Assembly (NCBI RefSeq): GCF_023016265.1
Contig: NZ_CP095412.1
Span: forward strand, 1,550,001 to 1,614,000
DNA: 64,000 bases
From: Blastococcus sp. PRF04-17
GTDB taxonomy: Bacteria > Actinomycetota > Actinomycetes > Mycobacteriales > Geodermatophilaceae
Reading direction: 5' to 3'
Both the position numbers and the translations under genes were made by a program. Below, piece by piece: positions 55,001 through 64,000 of this stretch; position 1 is the first letter of the stretch; each line of letters starts with the position of its first letter. The notes beneath the pieces were generated by a model. That model was not told the DNA's origin. It did not search any database and saw nothing but the letters and a program-made list of their open reading frames with translations.

Positions 55001-55674
55001 GCCCGGCGGAGGGCGCCGAGCGCATCGGCCTGCCGATGCGCCCGGTAGAGAGCCAACGCCAGGAGTCGCCAGCGCTCCTCGCGCAGCGGCTCCTCGGCCA
55101 CCATGGCCTCGAGGTCGGCGACGAGCATCGCCGACTCGCCGAGCGCCAGGCGCGCGGCCATGAGCTGTTCCCGCGCCGCCGCGCGCAGCTCGAGCAGCCG
55201 GGCGATCTCGGCCTCGGCCCATGGCTCGTCGGCCCAGTCGGCCAGCGGGGGCCCGTGCCAGAGCCGCAGCGCCTCGGTGAGCAGGTCGGCCGCGCCTGCC
55301 GGCCCGTCCGCCGTCCCGGCGCGCTCGACCAGCCGCTCGAAGCGCCACACGTCGACGGCGTCCGGCGGCAGACGGACGGAGTACCCGCGGCCCTCGCTGA
55401 CGACGACCGACGCCCGGGTGCGGGCCGCGCTGCCCGGGTGCAGCCGTCGCCGCAGGTGCGACACGTAGGCCTGGAGCGCGGCGGCGGGATCCGCCGGAGG
55501 GCCCGCACCCCACACCGCGTCGGTCAGGCGCTCGACCGGCACGACCTCGCCGCGCGCGATCACGAGGACGGCGAGCACGGCGCGCTGCCGAGGCCCGCCC
55601 AGGTCCAGCGGAACGCCGCCGGACGTGGCCGTGCACGGACCCAGCAGGTTGATCCGCAACTGCTCGGTCTCCAC
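52055..55674 (-). CDS. BTAD-AAA transcriptional regulator with LuxR-like end, frame broken
   Basis: About 1206 residues once one base is restored in the C run 54206-54210. Order: OmpR-like winged helix (INLLGPCTATSGGVPLDLGGPRQRAVLAVLV, 1-100), BTAD helical domain (100-245), AAA ATPase (IEGPAGIGKTRLL Walker A; VLAVDDLQWCD Walker B), a long TPR-like helical region, and a weak C-terminal LuxR-type helix-turn-helix (TTTERRIVELAATGLGVRDVAQRLFLTPGTV). This is the AfsR/SARP-LuxR class of pathway activators. Coupled to the FAD oxidase, a likely target. Span is 3n+2. Confidence 0.85.
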
Positions 55675-55725
55675 CCGGCCTCCCTCGCGGGGACCGTAGA
55701 CGAGCGGACCCGGTTTCGGGAGCGG

Positions 55726-57474
55726 TCAGCGTCCGACGGCGGTCGTCCGGCCCGACCGGAGCAGCACCAGCGCGGCGAGGGCCGCCAGAGCTGCGGCGAC
55801 AGCCGCACCCACGAAGACCGTGTGCAGCTGCGTGAGGATCGCCGAGTCGACCGCCGCGTCGTACGGCGCGCAGTCCGACGGCGTCCGCGGGCACAGCTCC
55901 AGCGGACTGCCCGCGGCCGCGATCTCCGCGTTGAACCGCCGGAGGGCGACGGCGGTCAGCAGGGAGAGCCCGGTGAGCATCCCGACGGTGCGGGCGACGA
56001 CGGCCAGAGCACTGGCGCTGCCGTGCACCTCCGACTCGGTGACCGCCAGCAGGACGGCGTTGACCGGCGCGATGGCGAGCCCGAAGCCGAGGCCCGCGGC
56101 CAGCAGCACGACCGTCGACCACCCGCCGTCGAGGGAGTCGGCGTCCCAGCGGGCCATCGCCACGAAGGCGGCCGCGGCCAGGGCCATCCCGGCGGCCGCC
56201 ACCAGCCGCGGCGCCACCACCCGGCAGAGCCAGCCGCCCGCCACGGCACCGATCGGGACCGCGATCAGCAACCGCAGCAGCACCAGCGCGGCACCGAGCT
56301 GGTCGCCGGGTGTCGTGGTGCTGCGGGCGAAGAGCGGGATGTCGACCAGGGCGGCGACCAGCGCCACGCCGACGAGCAGGTTGACCAGCAGGGCGCCCCA
56401 CGCCCCGACCGGCCGCAGCGCGTGCAGCGGCAGGACCGGCCGGGGGGTGCGGCGCTCGTGCCAGATGAACACCACGGCAGCGGCGACCGCCACCGGCAGC
56501 AGGACGGGGCCGTGGGCGACGACCTGGCGCGACGTGTCGGCCGCGGCGAACGCCCAGACCAGCGAGCCGAGGGCGACCACGACGAGCGCGGAGCCCAGCA
56601 GGTCGACCTCGGTCGCCAGGCGCCGCACGCCTCGCAGGGGCAGGACGGCGCCGTCGGGAGTCGACAGGCTTCGGGCGACCAGGGCCAGCGTGGCGACCGC
56701 GCCGACCAGCAGCAGCGGCGTCGTCCACTCCAAGGGCTCGGCGACCGGCACGTACAGCAGGCCGAGGGTGACGTCCTCTGCCAGTTGCGCCGGCTCGGCC
56801 AGCTGGAGGCCGAGCGCGAGCGCGGCCACGACCGCCAGCCCCAGGCCGACCGGGTCGGGGCGGCGGACACGGCCGGTGGCCACGACGCCGACCGCCAGGC
56901 CGAGGCCGAGCAGCAGGTTGAGCCAGAAGATCGCCCGCCAGTCGGCCACCGCGAGGACCGCCGCCCCGGCCAGCGGGCCGAGCACGGCACCGCCCTCCTG
57001 CACCGCGCCGACCACCCCGAGCGGCACCGAGCGGCGCTCCGGCGGCCACCGGTCGGCGACCAGCGCGAGCGTCGCGGGCACCAGCCCTCCGGCGCCGATG
57101 CCCTGCAGGCCGCGGCCGAGGACCGCCGGGCCGAGGGAGTCGGCGGTGGCGGTGAGCAGGGAGCCGACGGCGAACAGCAGCAGGCAGCCGATCAGGACGG
57201 GGACGCGGCCCCGCAGGTCGGCCAGCCGGCCCAGCAGCGGCAGCGTCGCCGTGTAGCCGAGCAGGAAGCCGCCGACGATCGGCGTGGCCCGCTGCAGCTC
57301 GTCGAGGCTGACGCCGACCCCGGTGAGGATGTCGGGCAGCGCCAGGACGACGACGTAGGTGTCGGCCGCGGTGACCAGCACGGCGAGGGTGGCCAGGACG
57401 ACGGCGGGCAGCCCCGGGACGGCGCCGGCCTGCGACGCGCGCTCAGCCGGTGGGTGGCGCGGTGATCTCGACAT
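55726..57474 (-). CDS. MFS transporter, P55-like, 14 spans
   Basis: 582 residues with fourteen predicted membrane segments. Motif A is GRLADLRGRVPVLIG; motif C-like GAVLGPLAGAAVL. A segment GLQGIGAGGLVPATLALVADRW is typical of DHA2-type drug and lipid transporters. It lies directly downstream of an LprG-like lipoprotein with a 32-base overlap, the same pair as mycobacterial lprG-Rv1410c (P55), which works in lipid export to the envelope. Role here inferred from that pairing. Confidence 0.88.
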   Translation of the reverse strand: MSRSPRHPPAERASQAGAVPGLPAVVLATLAVLVTAADTYVVVLALPDILTGVGVSLDELQRATPIVGGFLLGYTATLPLLGRLADLRGRVPVLIGCLLLFAVGSLLTATADSLGPAVLGRGLQGIGAGGLVPATLALVADRWPPERRSVPLGVVGAVQEGGAVLGPLAGAAVLAVADWRAIFWLNLLLGLGLAVGVVATGRVRRPDPVGLGLAVVAALALGLQLAEPAQLAEDVTLGLLYVPVAEPLEWTTPLLLVGAVATLALVARSLSTPDGAVLPLRGVRRLATEVDLLGSALVVVALGSLVWAFAAADTSRQVVAHGPVLLPVAVAAAVVFIWHERRTPRPVLPLHALRPVGAWGALLVNLLVGVALVAALVDIPLFARSTTTPGDQLGAALVLLRLLIAVPIGAVAGGWLCRVVAPRLVAAAGMALAAAAFVAMARWDADSLDGGWSTVVLLAAGLGFGLAIAPVNAVLLAVTESEVHGSASALAVVARTVGMLTGLSLLTAVALRRFNAEIAAAGSPLELCPRTPSDCAPYDAAVDSAILTQLHTVFVGAAVAAALAALAALVLLRSGRTTAVGR

Positions 57475-58150
57475 CGGCACCGAAGTCGCTCAGCTCGAGG
57501 GTGTAGGTCGCGTCGTCCTCGGCCGCGAAGAACGGCCCGGTCAGCTCGGCCCGGCGCAGCTCGCCGGTCTCCGTGGCGATGGAGAAGCGGGCCCGCACGG
57601 GCCTGCTCGGGTCCTCGCTGGTCAGGATCTGCTCGACCAGCGCCCCGGGCAGCTCGGCGGTCACCTCGCGGACCACCTCACCGCCCACCCGGCGCTCCTC
57701 CCCCAGCTCGGCCGAATCGGCCTCGGCGAGCAGCTGGCTGATGCCGGTCTGCTCGTCGAGCAGCGCGCCCGGGTCGCCGAACCCGAACTGGGCCGGGTCG
57801 ACGACGCTGAAGCCGGAGGTGAACGGCAGCTGGGCGTACACCGTGCCGTCGACCGACACCACCTCGAGGTCGAGGGTGGCGCCGAGTGCGAGCACCTTCA
57901 GCGTGCCCGCGAACGACGCCGGACGGGCGATGTCGCCCTCGCCACCGACGAGCAGGGTGCCGGACTCGGGCGCGCCCTCGCTGTCGAGGACGAAGTGCGC
58001 GCTGCTGGCGTCGTCGAGCACCGTCTTGGCGCGCGCCAGCAGGTCGGCCGCCGACTCCTCCGGCTCGTCGCTGCCGCCGCAGCCGGCGAGCACCGGGACG
58101 GCGAACACGGCCATGGCGAGCAGCGAGCCGCCCGTACGGCGCAGCGACAT
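57443..58150 (-). CDS. LppX/LprAFG-family lipoprotein
   Basis: 235 residues. Signal peptide with lipobox LAGC at about residues 20-23, then DLLARAKTVLDDASSAHFVLDSEGAPESGTLLVGGEGDIARPASFAGTLKVLALG, the hydrophobic-cavity fold of LprG/LppX that binds acylated lipids. It should sit on the outer face of the membrane. The downstream MFS gene starts inside its 3' end. As in mycobacteria, lipoprotein and transporter probably act together. Confidence 0.9.
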   Translation of the reverse strand: MSLRRTGGSLLAMAVFAVPVLAGCGGSDEPEESAADLLARAKTVLDDASSAHFVLDSEGAPESGTLLVGGEGDIARPASFAGTLKVLALGATLDLEVVSVDGTVYAQLPFTSGFSVVDPAQFGFGDPGALLDEQTGISQLLAEADSAELGEERRVGGEVVREVTAELPGALVEQILTSEDPSRPVRARFSIATETGELRRAELTGPFFAAEDDATYTLELSDFGADVEITAPPTG

Positions 58151-58276
58151 GTGACGACCTCCCCGTCGGCCGGGCGGCCCCGGCGTACCGCGGCGGACAG
58201 TAGCGCGTCTCCGCAGCACCGCGGCGCAGGCGCCGACGACGTCCCTCCGCGCGGGTGACCGGTGCCAGGGTGGGGC

Positions 58277-58687
58277 ATGGACGTGCTCTTCGTCGCCAGC
58301 GTCAGCGTCATCGCCCCTGATCCCGCGGCGAGCCGGCGGCTCTACGTCGAGGCGCTGGGGCTGCCCCTCGAGCGGCTGGACGGCGAGTACTTCGCCAGCG
58401 AGCGCATCGAGGGCAGCAAGCACTTCGGGGTGTGGCCGCTCGCCGAGGCGGCGCGGGCCTGCTTCGGCACGGAGAGCTGGCCGGCCGACCGGCCGGTACC
58501 GCAGGCCAGCATCGAGTTCGAGCTGGCGGACGCCGACGCGGTGTCCGCGGGAGCGGCGGAGCTGACCAGCCGCGGGTTCGACCTGCTGCACGGCGCGCGG
58601 ACGGAGCCGTGGGGCCAGGCGGTCGCCCGGCTGCAGTCGGGCGAGGGGCTGGTGGTGGGGCTGTCCTACGCGCCGTGGCTGCACTGA
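58277..58687 (+). CDS. VOC/glyoxalase-like protein
   Basis: 136 residues. SVSVIAPDPAASRRLYVEALGLPLERLDGEYFASERIEGSKHFGVWPLAEAARACFG and ASIEFELADADAVSAGAAELTSRGFDLLHGARTEPWGQAVARLQSGEGLVVGLSYAPWL. It is the vicinal-oxygen-chelate fold; the usual metal ligands are not all clear, so it may be a binding or resistance protein. Function unknown. Confidence 0.8.
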   Translation: MDVLFVASVSVIAPDPAASRRLYVEALGLPLERLDGEYFASERIEGSKHFGVWPLAEAARACFGTESWPADRPVPQASIEFELADADAVSAGAAELTSRGFDLLHGARTEPWGQAVARLQSGEGLVVGLSYAPWLH

Positions 58688-58694
58688 CCGGTGG

Positions 58695-59384
58695 TCAGAC
58701 CTGCGCGCCGAGCCGTTCGGCGACCGCCGCGTCGACCTTCGGCCGGTTGCGGACGGGCAACGCCTCGCGGGCCGGTGCGAGGTCGGCCAGCCGGTGGCGC
58801 TCCGTGGTGAACGCGCGGAAGGCCAGCCCGATGGTCAGGCCGTGGTGGGGCCGCTCGAGGACCTCGATGCGGTCGCCGGCGCCGATGTCGCCGGTCGCGA
58901 GCACGCGCAGGTAGGCGCCACTCGCGCCGTGCTCGGTGAACCGCTTGATCAGCCGCGGGACGCCCCAGTGCGCCTGGAGCTTGGCGCACGGCGTGCGGGG
59001 CGCGGTGACCTCGGCGAGGACGCTCCCGATACGCCACCGCTCGCCGAGGACGGCGCCGGTGAGGTCGAGGCCGCTGATCCGCAGGTTCTCGCCGAAGCGG
59101 CCGGGCGGGAGCTCGCGGTCGAGCTCGGCGGCCCACCAGTCGGCGTCCTCCTGGGCGTAGGCGTACAGGGCCTGCCCCTCCCCGCCGTGCCACGTGCGGT
59201 TGACCTGCACGTCTCCGTCCAGGCCGAGCGGGTGGACGGCGACCCGGCCGGCGACCGGCCGCTTGTCGATGGCGCTGGTCGTGTCCCCCGCGCGTGGCAG
59301 CCGGATGGGGCGGGGACCGGAGACGCAGACCGCCTCGAGGACCCCCGAGCGACCGGAACCGCGATTTCGGTCGCTGCCGCTCAC
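58695..59384 (-). CDS. MOSC-domain protein, YiiM-like
   Basis: 229 residues. MOSC blocks: [60 protein letters not shown] and [17 protein letters not shown] with the molybdenum-cofactor Cys. YiiM-type proteins reduce N-hydroxylated substrates with a molybdenum cofactor. The GTG start overlaps the lepA stop (GTGA), so it is in the lepA operon. Confidence 0.88.
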   Translation of the reverse strand: MSGSDRNRGSGRSGVLEAVCVSGPRPIRLPRAGDTTSAIDKRPVAGRVAVHPLGLDGDVQVNRTWHGGEGQALYAYAQEDADWWAAELDRELPPGRFGENLRISGLDLTGAVLGERWRIGSVLAEVTAPRTPCAKLQAHWGVPRLIKRFTEHGASGAYLRVLATGDIGAGDRIEVLERPHHGLTIGLAFRAFTTERHRLADLAPAREALPVRNRPKVDAAVAERLGAQV

Positions 59385-61225
59385 TTCTTCGACGCGGTGG
59401 ACTCGTTGGTGGAGAGCGCGGCCACGAAGGCCTCCTGGGGGACCTCGACGCGGCCGACCATCTTCATCCGCTTCTTGCCCTCCTTCTGCTTCTCCAGCAG
59501 CTTCCGCTTGCGGGTGATGTCACCGCCGTAGCACTTGGCGAGGACGTCCTTGCGGATGGCGCGGACGGTCTCCCGGGCGATGACCCGGGAACCGACGGCC
59601 GCCTGGATGGGCACCTCGAACTGCTGCCGCGGGATGAGCTCGCGCAGCTTGCCGGCCATCATCACGCCGTAGCTGTAGGCCTTGTCCTTGTGCACGATCG
59701 CGCTGAACGCGTCGACGGCCTCGCCCTGCAGCAGGATGTCCACCTTGACCAGTGACGACTCCTGCTCGCCGGCCTCGGCGTAGTCGAGACTGGCGTAGCC
59801 GCGGGTGCGGGACTTCAGGGCGTCGAAGAAGTCGAAGATGATCTCGCCGAGGGGCAGCGTGTAGCGCAGCTCGACGCGGGACTCGCTCAGGTAGTCCATG
59901 CCGCCCAGCTGGCCGCGGCGGCTCTGGCAGAGCTCCATGATCGCGCCGGTGTAGTCGCTCGGGGCGATGATCGTCGCGCTGACGACCGGCTCGAAGACCT
60001 TGTCGATCTTGCCCTCGGGCCAGTCGCTGGGGTTGGTCACCGTGAGCTCGGAGCCGTCCTCCATGACCACCCGGTACACGACGTTGGGGGCGGTGGAGAT
60101 CAGGCTGATGCCGGCCTCGCGCTCCAGGCGCTCGCGGACGATCTCCAGGTGCAGCAGGCCGAGGAAGCCGACGCGGAAGCCGAAGCCCAGGGCCGCCGAC
60201 GTCTCCGGCTCGTAGGTGAGCGCGGCGTCGTTGAGCAGCAGCTTGTCCAGCGCCTCGCGGAGCAGCGGGTACTCGCTGCCGTCGATCGGGTAGAGGCCGG
60301 AGTAGACCATCGGCTTCGGGTCGCGGTAGCCGCCGAGCGACTCCGCGGCCGGCTTGTGCTGCAGCGTGACGGTGTCGCCGACGCGGGACTGGCGGACGTC
60401 CTTCACGCCGGTGATGAAGTAGCCGACCTCGCCGACGCCGAGGCTCTCGACCGGCTTGGGCTCGGGGCTGATCACCCCGATCTCGAGCAGCTCGTGCGTG
60501 GCGCCGGTCGACATCATCTTGATCCGGTCGCGCGCGGAGATGCGCCCGTCGACGACCCGGACGTAGGTGATGACGCCCCGGTAGATGTCGTAGACCGAGT
60601 CGAAGATCATCGCGCGGGCCGGGCCGCCGGCGTCGCCGACCGGGGCGGGGATCTGGTCGACGATGGCGTCGAGCAGCTCGGGCACGCCTTCGCCGGTCTT
60701 GCCGCTGACCCGCAGGACCTCGTCGGGGTCGCAGCCGATGATGTGCGCGATCTCCGCGGCGTACTTCTCGGGCTGCGCGGCCGGCAGGTCGATCTTGTTG
60801 AGCACCGGGATGATCGTGAGGTCGTTCTCCATGGCCAGGTACAGGTTGGCCAGGGTCTGGGCCTCGATGCCCTGTGCGGCGTCGACCAGCAGGACGGCGC
60901 CCTCGCAGGCGGCCAGCGACCGGGACACCTCGTAGGTGAAGTCGACGTGTCCCGGGGTGTCGATCATGTGGAGGACGTGGTCGGTGCCCTCGTGGCCGCC
61001 GCTCTTCGGCGTCCACGGCAGGCGCACGTTCTGCGCCTTGATCGTGATGCCGCGCTCGCGCTCGATGTCCATGCGGTCGAGGTACTGGGCGCGCATCTGC
61101 CGTGCCTCGATGATCCCGGTGACCTCGAGCATCCGGTCGGCCAACGTCGACTTGCCGTGGTCGATGTGGGCGATGATGCAGAAGTTCCGGATGCGGGCCG
61201 GATCGGTGGTGGCAGGAGTCGTCAC
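59381..61225 (-). CDS. lepA: Elongation factor 4
   Basis: 614 residues, standard length. G domain: [47 protein letters not shown]; then domains II, III and V, and the LepA-specific C-terminus ending [41 protein letters not shown]. It remodels stalled ribosomes. GTG at 61223-61225 is chosen as the family start; there is little ribosome-site sequence before it. Confidence 0.97.
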   Translation of the reverse strand: MTTPATTDPARIRNFCIIAHIDHGKSTLADRMLEVTGIIEARQMRAQYLDRMDIERERGITIKAQNVRLPWTPKSGGHEGTDHVLHMIDTPGHVDFTYEVSRSLAACEGAVLLVDAAQGIEAQTLANLYLAMENDLTIIPVLNKIDLPAAQPEKYAAEIAHIIGCDPDEVLRVSGKTGEGVPELLDAIVDQIPAPVGDAGGPARAMIFDSVYDIYRGVITYVRVVDGRISARDRIKMMSTGATHELLEIGVISPEPKPVESLGVGEVGYFITGVKDVRQSRVGDTVTLQHKPAAESLGGYRDPKPMVYSGLYPIDGSEYPLLREALDKLLLNDAALTYEPETSAALGFGFRVGFLGLLHLEIVRERLEREAGISLISTAPNVVYRVVMEDGSELTVTNPSDWPEGKIDKVFEPVVSATIIAPSDYTGAIMELCQSRRGQLGGMDYLSESRVELRYTLPLGEIIFDFFDALKSRTRGYASLDYAEAGEQESSLVKVDILLQGEAVDAFSAIVHKDKAYSYGVMMAGKLRELIPRQQFEVPIQAAVGSRVIARETVRAIRKDVLAKCYGGDITRKRKLLEKQKEGKKRMKMVGRVEVPQEAFVAALSTNESTASKK

Positions 61226-61307
61226 AGTGCAGCCATCGTCCCACGCCGGCCGTCCGGGCCGGGCGACCGTGGGCAGACGGTGTGCTGAGGGTCGCCCCGA
61301 CCGCGGG

Positions 61308-61337
61308 TTGGGCTCGGTCGATCGACGCTGGTATCTT
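61308..61337 (+). promoter_or_regulatory. Possible rpsT promoter
   Basis: TTGGGC and TATCTT, spaced by 18 bases, lie about 90 bases upstream of rpsT in the lepA-rpsT divergent interval. Fits a vegetative promoter by eye only. Confidence 0.4.
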
Positions 61338-61429
61338 GGCAGACCGGTCCGCCGGTACGGCGCTGGTTGCGCTGCGCCCGGACGCACTGTCAGAAGTACT
61401 CCCCTCCTGCGAGACACCGAGGCTCACGC

Positions 61430-61690
61430 GTGGCGAACATCAAGTCCCAGAAGAAGCGGATCAAGACCAACGAGAAGGCGCGCCAGCGCAACGTTGCCGT
61501 CAAGTCCGCCCTGAAGACGGCGGTCCGGCGCGTCCGCACGGCTGCCGAGTCCGGGGACGCCGCCGCTGCCACCACCGCCTTCCAGGTCGCCGCGAAGGCG
61601 CTGGACAAGGCCGCGAGCAAGGGCGTCATCCACAAGAACCAGGCTGCCAACCGCAAGTCGGGTCTGGCGAAGCTGACCGCCGGCCTCTGA
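61430..61690 (+). CDS. rpsT: 30S ribosomal protein S20
   Basis: 86 residues. [21 protein letters not shown] is the S20 signature, followed by a three-helix bundle rich in Ala and Lys and ending [21 protein letters not shown]. Binds 16S rRNA early in 30S assembly. GTG start. Divergent from lepA and convergent with holA, the normal actinobacterial arrangement. Confidence 0.97.
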   Translation: MANIKSQKKRIKTNEKARQRNVAVKSALKTAVRRVRTAAESGDAAAATTAFQVAAKALDKAASKGVIHKNQAANRKSGLAKLTAGL

Positions 61691-61720
61691 GTCGGCGCTC
61701 CGCGCCCCGCGCGGCGTGAA

Positions 61721-61752
61721 CGAGCCCCCGTCCCTCTCGGGTCGGGGGCTCG
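61721..61752. terminator. Bidirectional terminator between rpsT and holA
   Basis: CGAGCCCCCG and CGGGGGCTCG form a perfect 10-bp stem with a 12-base loop between the two convergent genes. Confidence 0.85.
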
Positions 61753-61770
61753 TCGCTGTTCAGGGGGCGG

Positions 61771-62775
61771 TCAGCGGCCGGTACGGGCGGGCCGGCCGCG
61801 GCCGGTCTCGGCGCGGATGGTGACGATCCGCCGGACAGCGCGCTCGAGCGCGTAGTCGGCGCTGGCTGCCGCGCCCTTGACGTCGGCGTTGAGGTCGGCG
61901 GCCACGCCGATCGCCTGCTGCAGGCCGTCGATGCTCCAGCCGCGCGACTGCGCCTGGGCCTTCTTGACCTTCCACGGCGGCATCTTGAGCACCCGCGCCA
62001 GCTCGCCGGGGTTCGTGGAACTCAGCGCGGCCACCCGGGCGGCGGTGCGCACCCCGTCGGCGATGGCGTCGGCGATGAGCACGTGGGCCACCCCGCGCTC
62101 GAGGGCCCAGCGCAGCATCTCGATGGAGCCGGCGCGGTCGCCGAGCAACACCCGCTCGGCGACGGTGAAACCGCTGACCTCCGCCTGGCCCTGGTGGAAC
62201 CGGGCCACCGCGTCGGCGTCGACGGTGCCGCCGAAGTCGGACACCAGCTGGGTGGCCGCGGCCGAGAGCTGGCGGAGGTCGGCGCCGATCGCGTCGACGA
62301 GAGCGACGACGGCGTCGGCGGTGATCCGGCCGCCCGCGGAGCGGACCTCGTTGCGCACGAATGCCCCGCGGTCGCCCGCCGAGGTGATCTTCAGGCACTC
62401 GTCGACGGCGGCACCCGCGGCGGTGAAGGCCTTGACCAGGGCCTCGTTCCGCTTGCCGCCGAAGTGGACGATCACCAGCGTCAGGTCGGGATCGGGGTCC
62501 TTCGCGTAGCCGATCAGCGCATCGGCCAGCGCGGCGGCGCACTCGTGGACGCCGCTGACGACCACCAGGCGGTGCCCGCCGAACAGCGAGGGGGCGAGCA
62601 CGTCGGCGAGCTCGCCGACCGGGAGGCCCGCGGCCTGCAGCTCGTGGACCTCCGCCTCCTCGTGGCGGGCGAGCACGGCGGTGCGGACCGCCGAGACGGC
62701 GCGGGAGCGGAGCAGCTCCTCCTCCCCCATCACCACGCGCAGGCGGGAGGTGGGTTCGACGGGAGCGGCCGGCAC
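61771..62775 (-). CDS. holA: DNA polymerase III delta subunit
   Basis: 334 residues. VVMGEEELLRSRAVSAVRTAVLARHEEAEVHELQAAGL, APSLFGGHRLVVVSGVHE, and a C-terminal collar region AVRRIVTIRAETGR with AQSRGWSIDGLQQAIGVAADLNADVKGAAASADYALE. It opens the beta clamp within the clamp loader. GTG start with AGGG upstream. Downstream of comEC, as usual in bacteria. Confidence 0.94.
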   Translation of the reverse strand: MPAAPVEPTSRLRVVMGEEELLRSRAVSAVRTAVLARHEEAEVHELQAAGLPVGELADVLAPSLFGGHRLVVVSGVHECAAALADALIGYAKDPDPDLTLVIVHFGGKRNEALVKAFTAAGAAVDECLKITSAGDRGAFVRNEVRSAGGRITADAVVALVDAIGADLRQLSAAATQLVSDFGGTVDADAVARFHQGQAEVSGFTVAERVLLGDRAGSIEMLRWALERGVAHVLIADAIADGVRTAARVAALSSTNPGELARVLKMPPWKVKKAQAQSRGWSIDGLQQAIGVAADLNADVKGAAASADYALERAVRRIVTIRAETGRGRPARTGR

Positions 62776-64000
62776 CCCTGCATCGTGTCACGCGGGTACG
62801 ACCTTCCCTGCTCCTCCCGCCGCCGCGGGCGGCGACTCCCCACTCCTCCGCGGAACCCGCGATCGCCAGATCGCCGTCCTGGTCCGTGCGGTGGACCCGC
62901 ATGCCGGCCAGTGCCAGCCAGTCGAGCAGCCTGCGGGCGGGATGGCCGTAGGTGTTGTCGGCGCCGACGGAGATCAAGGCGGCGCGGGCACCGCTGGCGG
63001 CGAGGAACTCCGGGTCGGCGTCGCCGCTGCCGTGGTGGGGGACCTTGAGGACGTCGGCCCGCAGGTCGATGCCGGCGCGCAGCAGTCGGGCCTCCGCGTC
63101 GGCGCTCAGGTCTCCGGTGAACAGGATCCGGATGCCGGAGACGGTGATCCGCGCGACCAGGGACAGGTCGTTGGGCTCGGCCCCGGCGGTCGCCCGCGCC
63201 GGATCGGGGGCGAGCACGTCGATCGCGGCGGGACCGATCGTCCGGCGGTCGCCGGGGACGAGCACCTCCCACTCGGCTCCGTGGGCCCGGACCGCGCGAC
63301 GGAGGTCATCGACGCGCTCGTCGGCGGGCGACAGCGTGCCCGTGGCGACCACCCCGACGTCCCGGCCGCCGAGCGCACCCGCCAGCCCCCGACGTGGTCG
63401 GCGTCGAGGTGGGACAGCACCACGAGGGGCAGGATGTCGATGCCGAGCCGCTCCAGGCAGCGATCCACCGCCGCCACGTCCGGGCCGGCGTCGACGAGGA
63501 TCCCGGCCCGCGTCCCGGTCGGCAGCACGAGCGCATCCCCCTGCCCGACGTCGCAGGCGACCAGCACGGTCTGCGGCGGCGGCCAGCCACGCACGGCCTG
63601 TCGCATCGGCCAGCCGACCGCGACCAGACCGACCAGCGCGGCCAGCGCCAGCGGGCGCAGCCGGCCGAACCGCCACAGCAGCCACCCGGCCAGGGCCAGC
63701 AGCACCGTCAGCAACGCGGCGCCGGGTGTTCCGGCCGGCCAGCCCGTCACGGCGTCGGGGAGGTCGGCCGAGCGCTCGGCGACCGCGACGAGCCAGCGCG
63801 CGGGCCAGCCGGCCAGCCACACCAGACCGTCGCCGAGCCACGGAGACGGCACGGACAGCAGCGCGCCCGCCAGCCCGAGGACGGTGGCCGCCGGGACGGC
63901 GGGCGCCGCCAGCAGGTTGGCCGGCAGCGACACCAGGCTCACCGTGCCGGACAGGCCGGCGACGACCGGCGCGGTCACCAGTCCGGCCGCGGCGCTGACC
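62776..64000 (-). CDS. comEC: ComEC/Rec2 competence protein, 3' part, frame broken
   Basis: Runs off the right edge. Visible parts: C-terminal membrane segments, then the metallo-beta-lactamase-like domain with VACDVGQGDALVLP, LVDAGPDVAAVDRCLERL, SHLDADHVGG (metal HxDxDH), and in a second frame LFTGDLSADAEARLL, LKVPHHGSGDADPEFLAA and SVGADNTYGHP. The frames join at the C run 63386-63390 if one base is added. The C-terminal limit is uncertain: the frame stays open into holA after WGVAARGG at about 62820. ComEC imports single-stranded DNA in transformation. Confidence 0.85.

Overview
The window is 64 kb of very GC-rich actinobacterial chromosome. Gene order and protein character point to the Geodermatophilaceae (Blastococcus/Geodermatophilus/Modestobacter type). 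The core is the conserved actinobacterial stretch read on the minus strand: comEC-holA, lepA, hemW, hrcA-dnaJ-rsmE-HIT, phoH-ybeY-CNNM, era-recO-uppS, glyS, dusB, ppdK, dnaG. The family assignment is an inference from gene content and from the unusual tRNA-Sec described below; no database search was possible.

Region by region. 1-8.0 kb is accessory: an excisionase-like gene and an integrase remnant, a minus-strand operon of seven oxidoreductase and hydrolase genes facing a MarR regulator (an MhqR-like quinone/electrophile resistance cluster by content), then a complete tyrosine integrase next to tRNA-Asn. A diverged 47-bp direct repeat lies on each side of the cluster. 8.1-21 kb holds dnaG, a YdcF protein, a NarL-type two-component pair whose kinase carries a second, degenerate dimerisation module, ppdK, dusB and glyS. 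21-34 kb holds a Fur/Zur regulator, uppS, recO, era, a deaminase-like pseudoenzyme, a CNNM protein, ybeY, phoH, rsmE, dnaJ and hrcA with a CIRCE operator. 34-42 kb has a DksA-like protein, an MpaB-type protein, hemW, a GGDEF-EAL protein and a secreted subtilase with a tryptophan-repeat tail. 42.5-47.5 kb is a complete selenocysteine locus: selB, selA and selC on the minus strand, a WYL protein, and selD on the plus strand. 47.5-59 kb has a quinone oxidoreductase, an HTH/Clp-N pair with a palindromic operator, a large BTAD-AAA regulator with an FAD oxidase, an LprG/P55-like lipoprotein-transporter pair and a MOSC protein. 59-64 kb is lepA, rpsT, holA and the 3' part of comEC.

The most striking item is selC at 45583-45678. 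It has the selenocysteine tRNA architecture, with a long variable arm and a G discriminator, but its anticodon is CUA, so it should read UAG rather than UGA. UAG selenocysteine decoding is known from Blastococcus and Geodermatophilus, so this is probably an instance of that described variant. UAG still ends at least five genes in this window, so recoding must depend on context. No selenoprotein gene with an in-frame UAG was found here; the target, probably formate dehydrogenase, should lie elsewhere.

A caution for users: six genes (a hydrolase, a small YtxH-like gene, recO, a DUF3093-like gene, an FAD oxidase and a BTAD regulator) have lengths of 3n+2, and comEC needs the same +1 correction. 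Several of these sites sit on runs of three to five G or C. This looks like systematic single-base undercalling in the assembly rather than seven independent pseudogenes.
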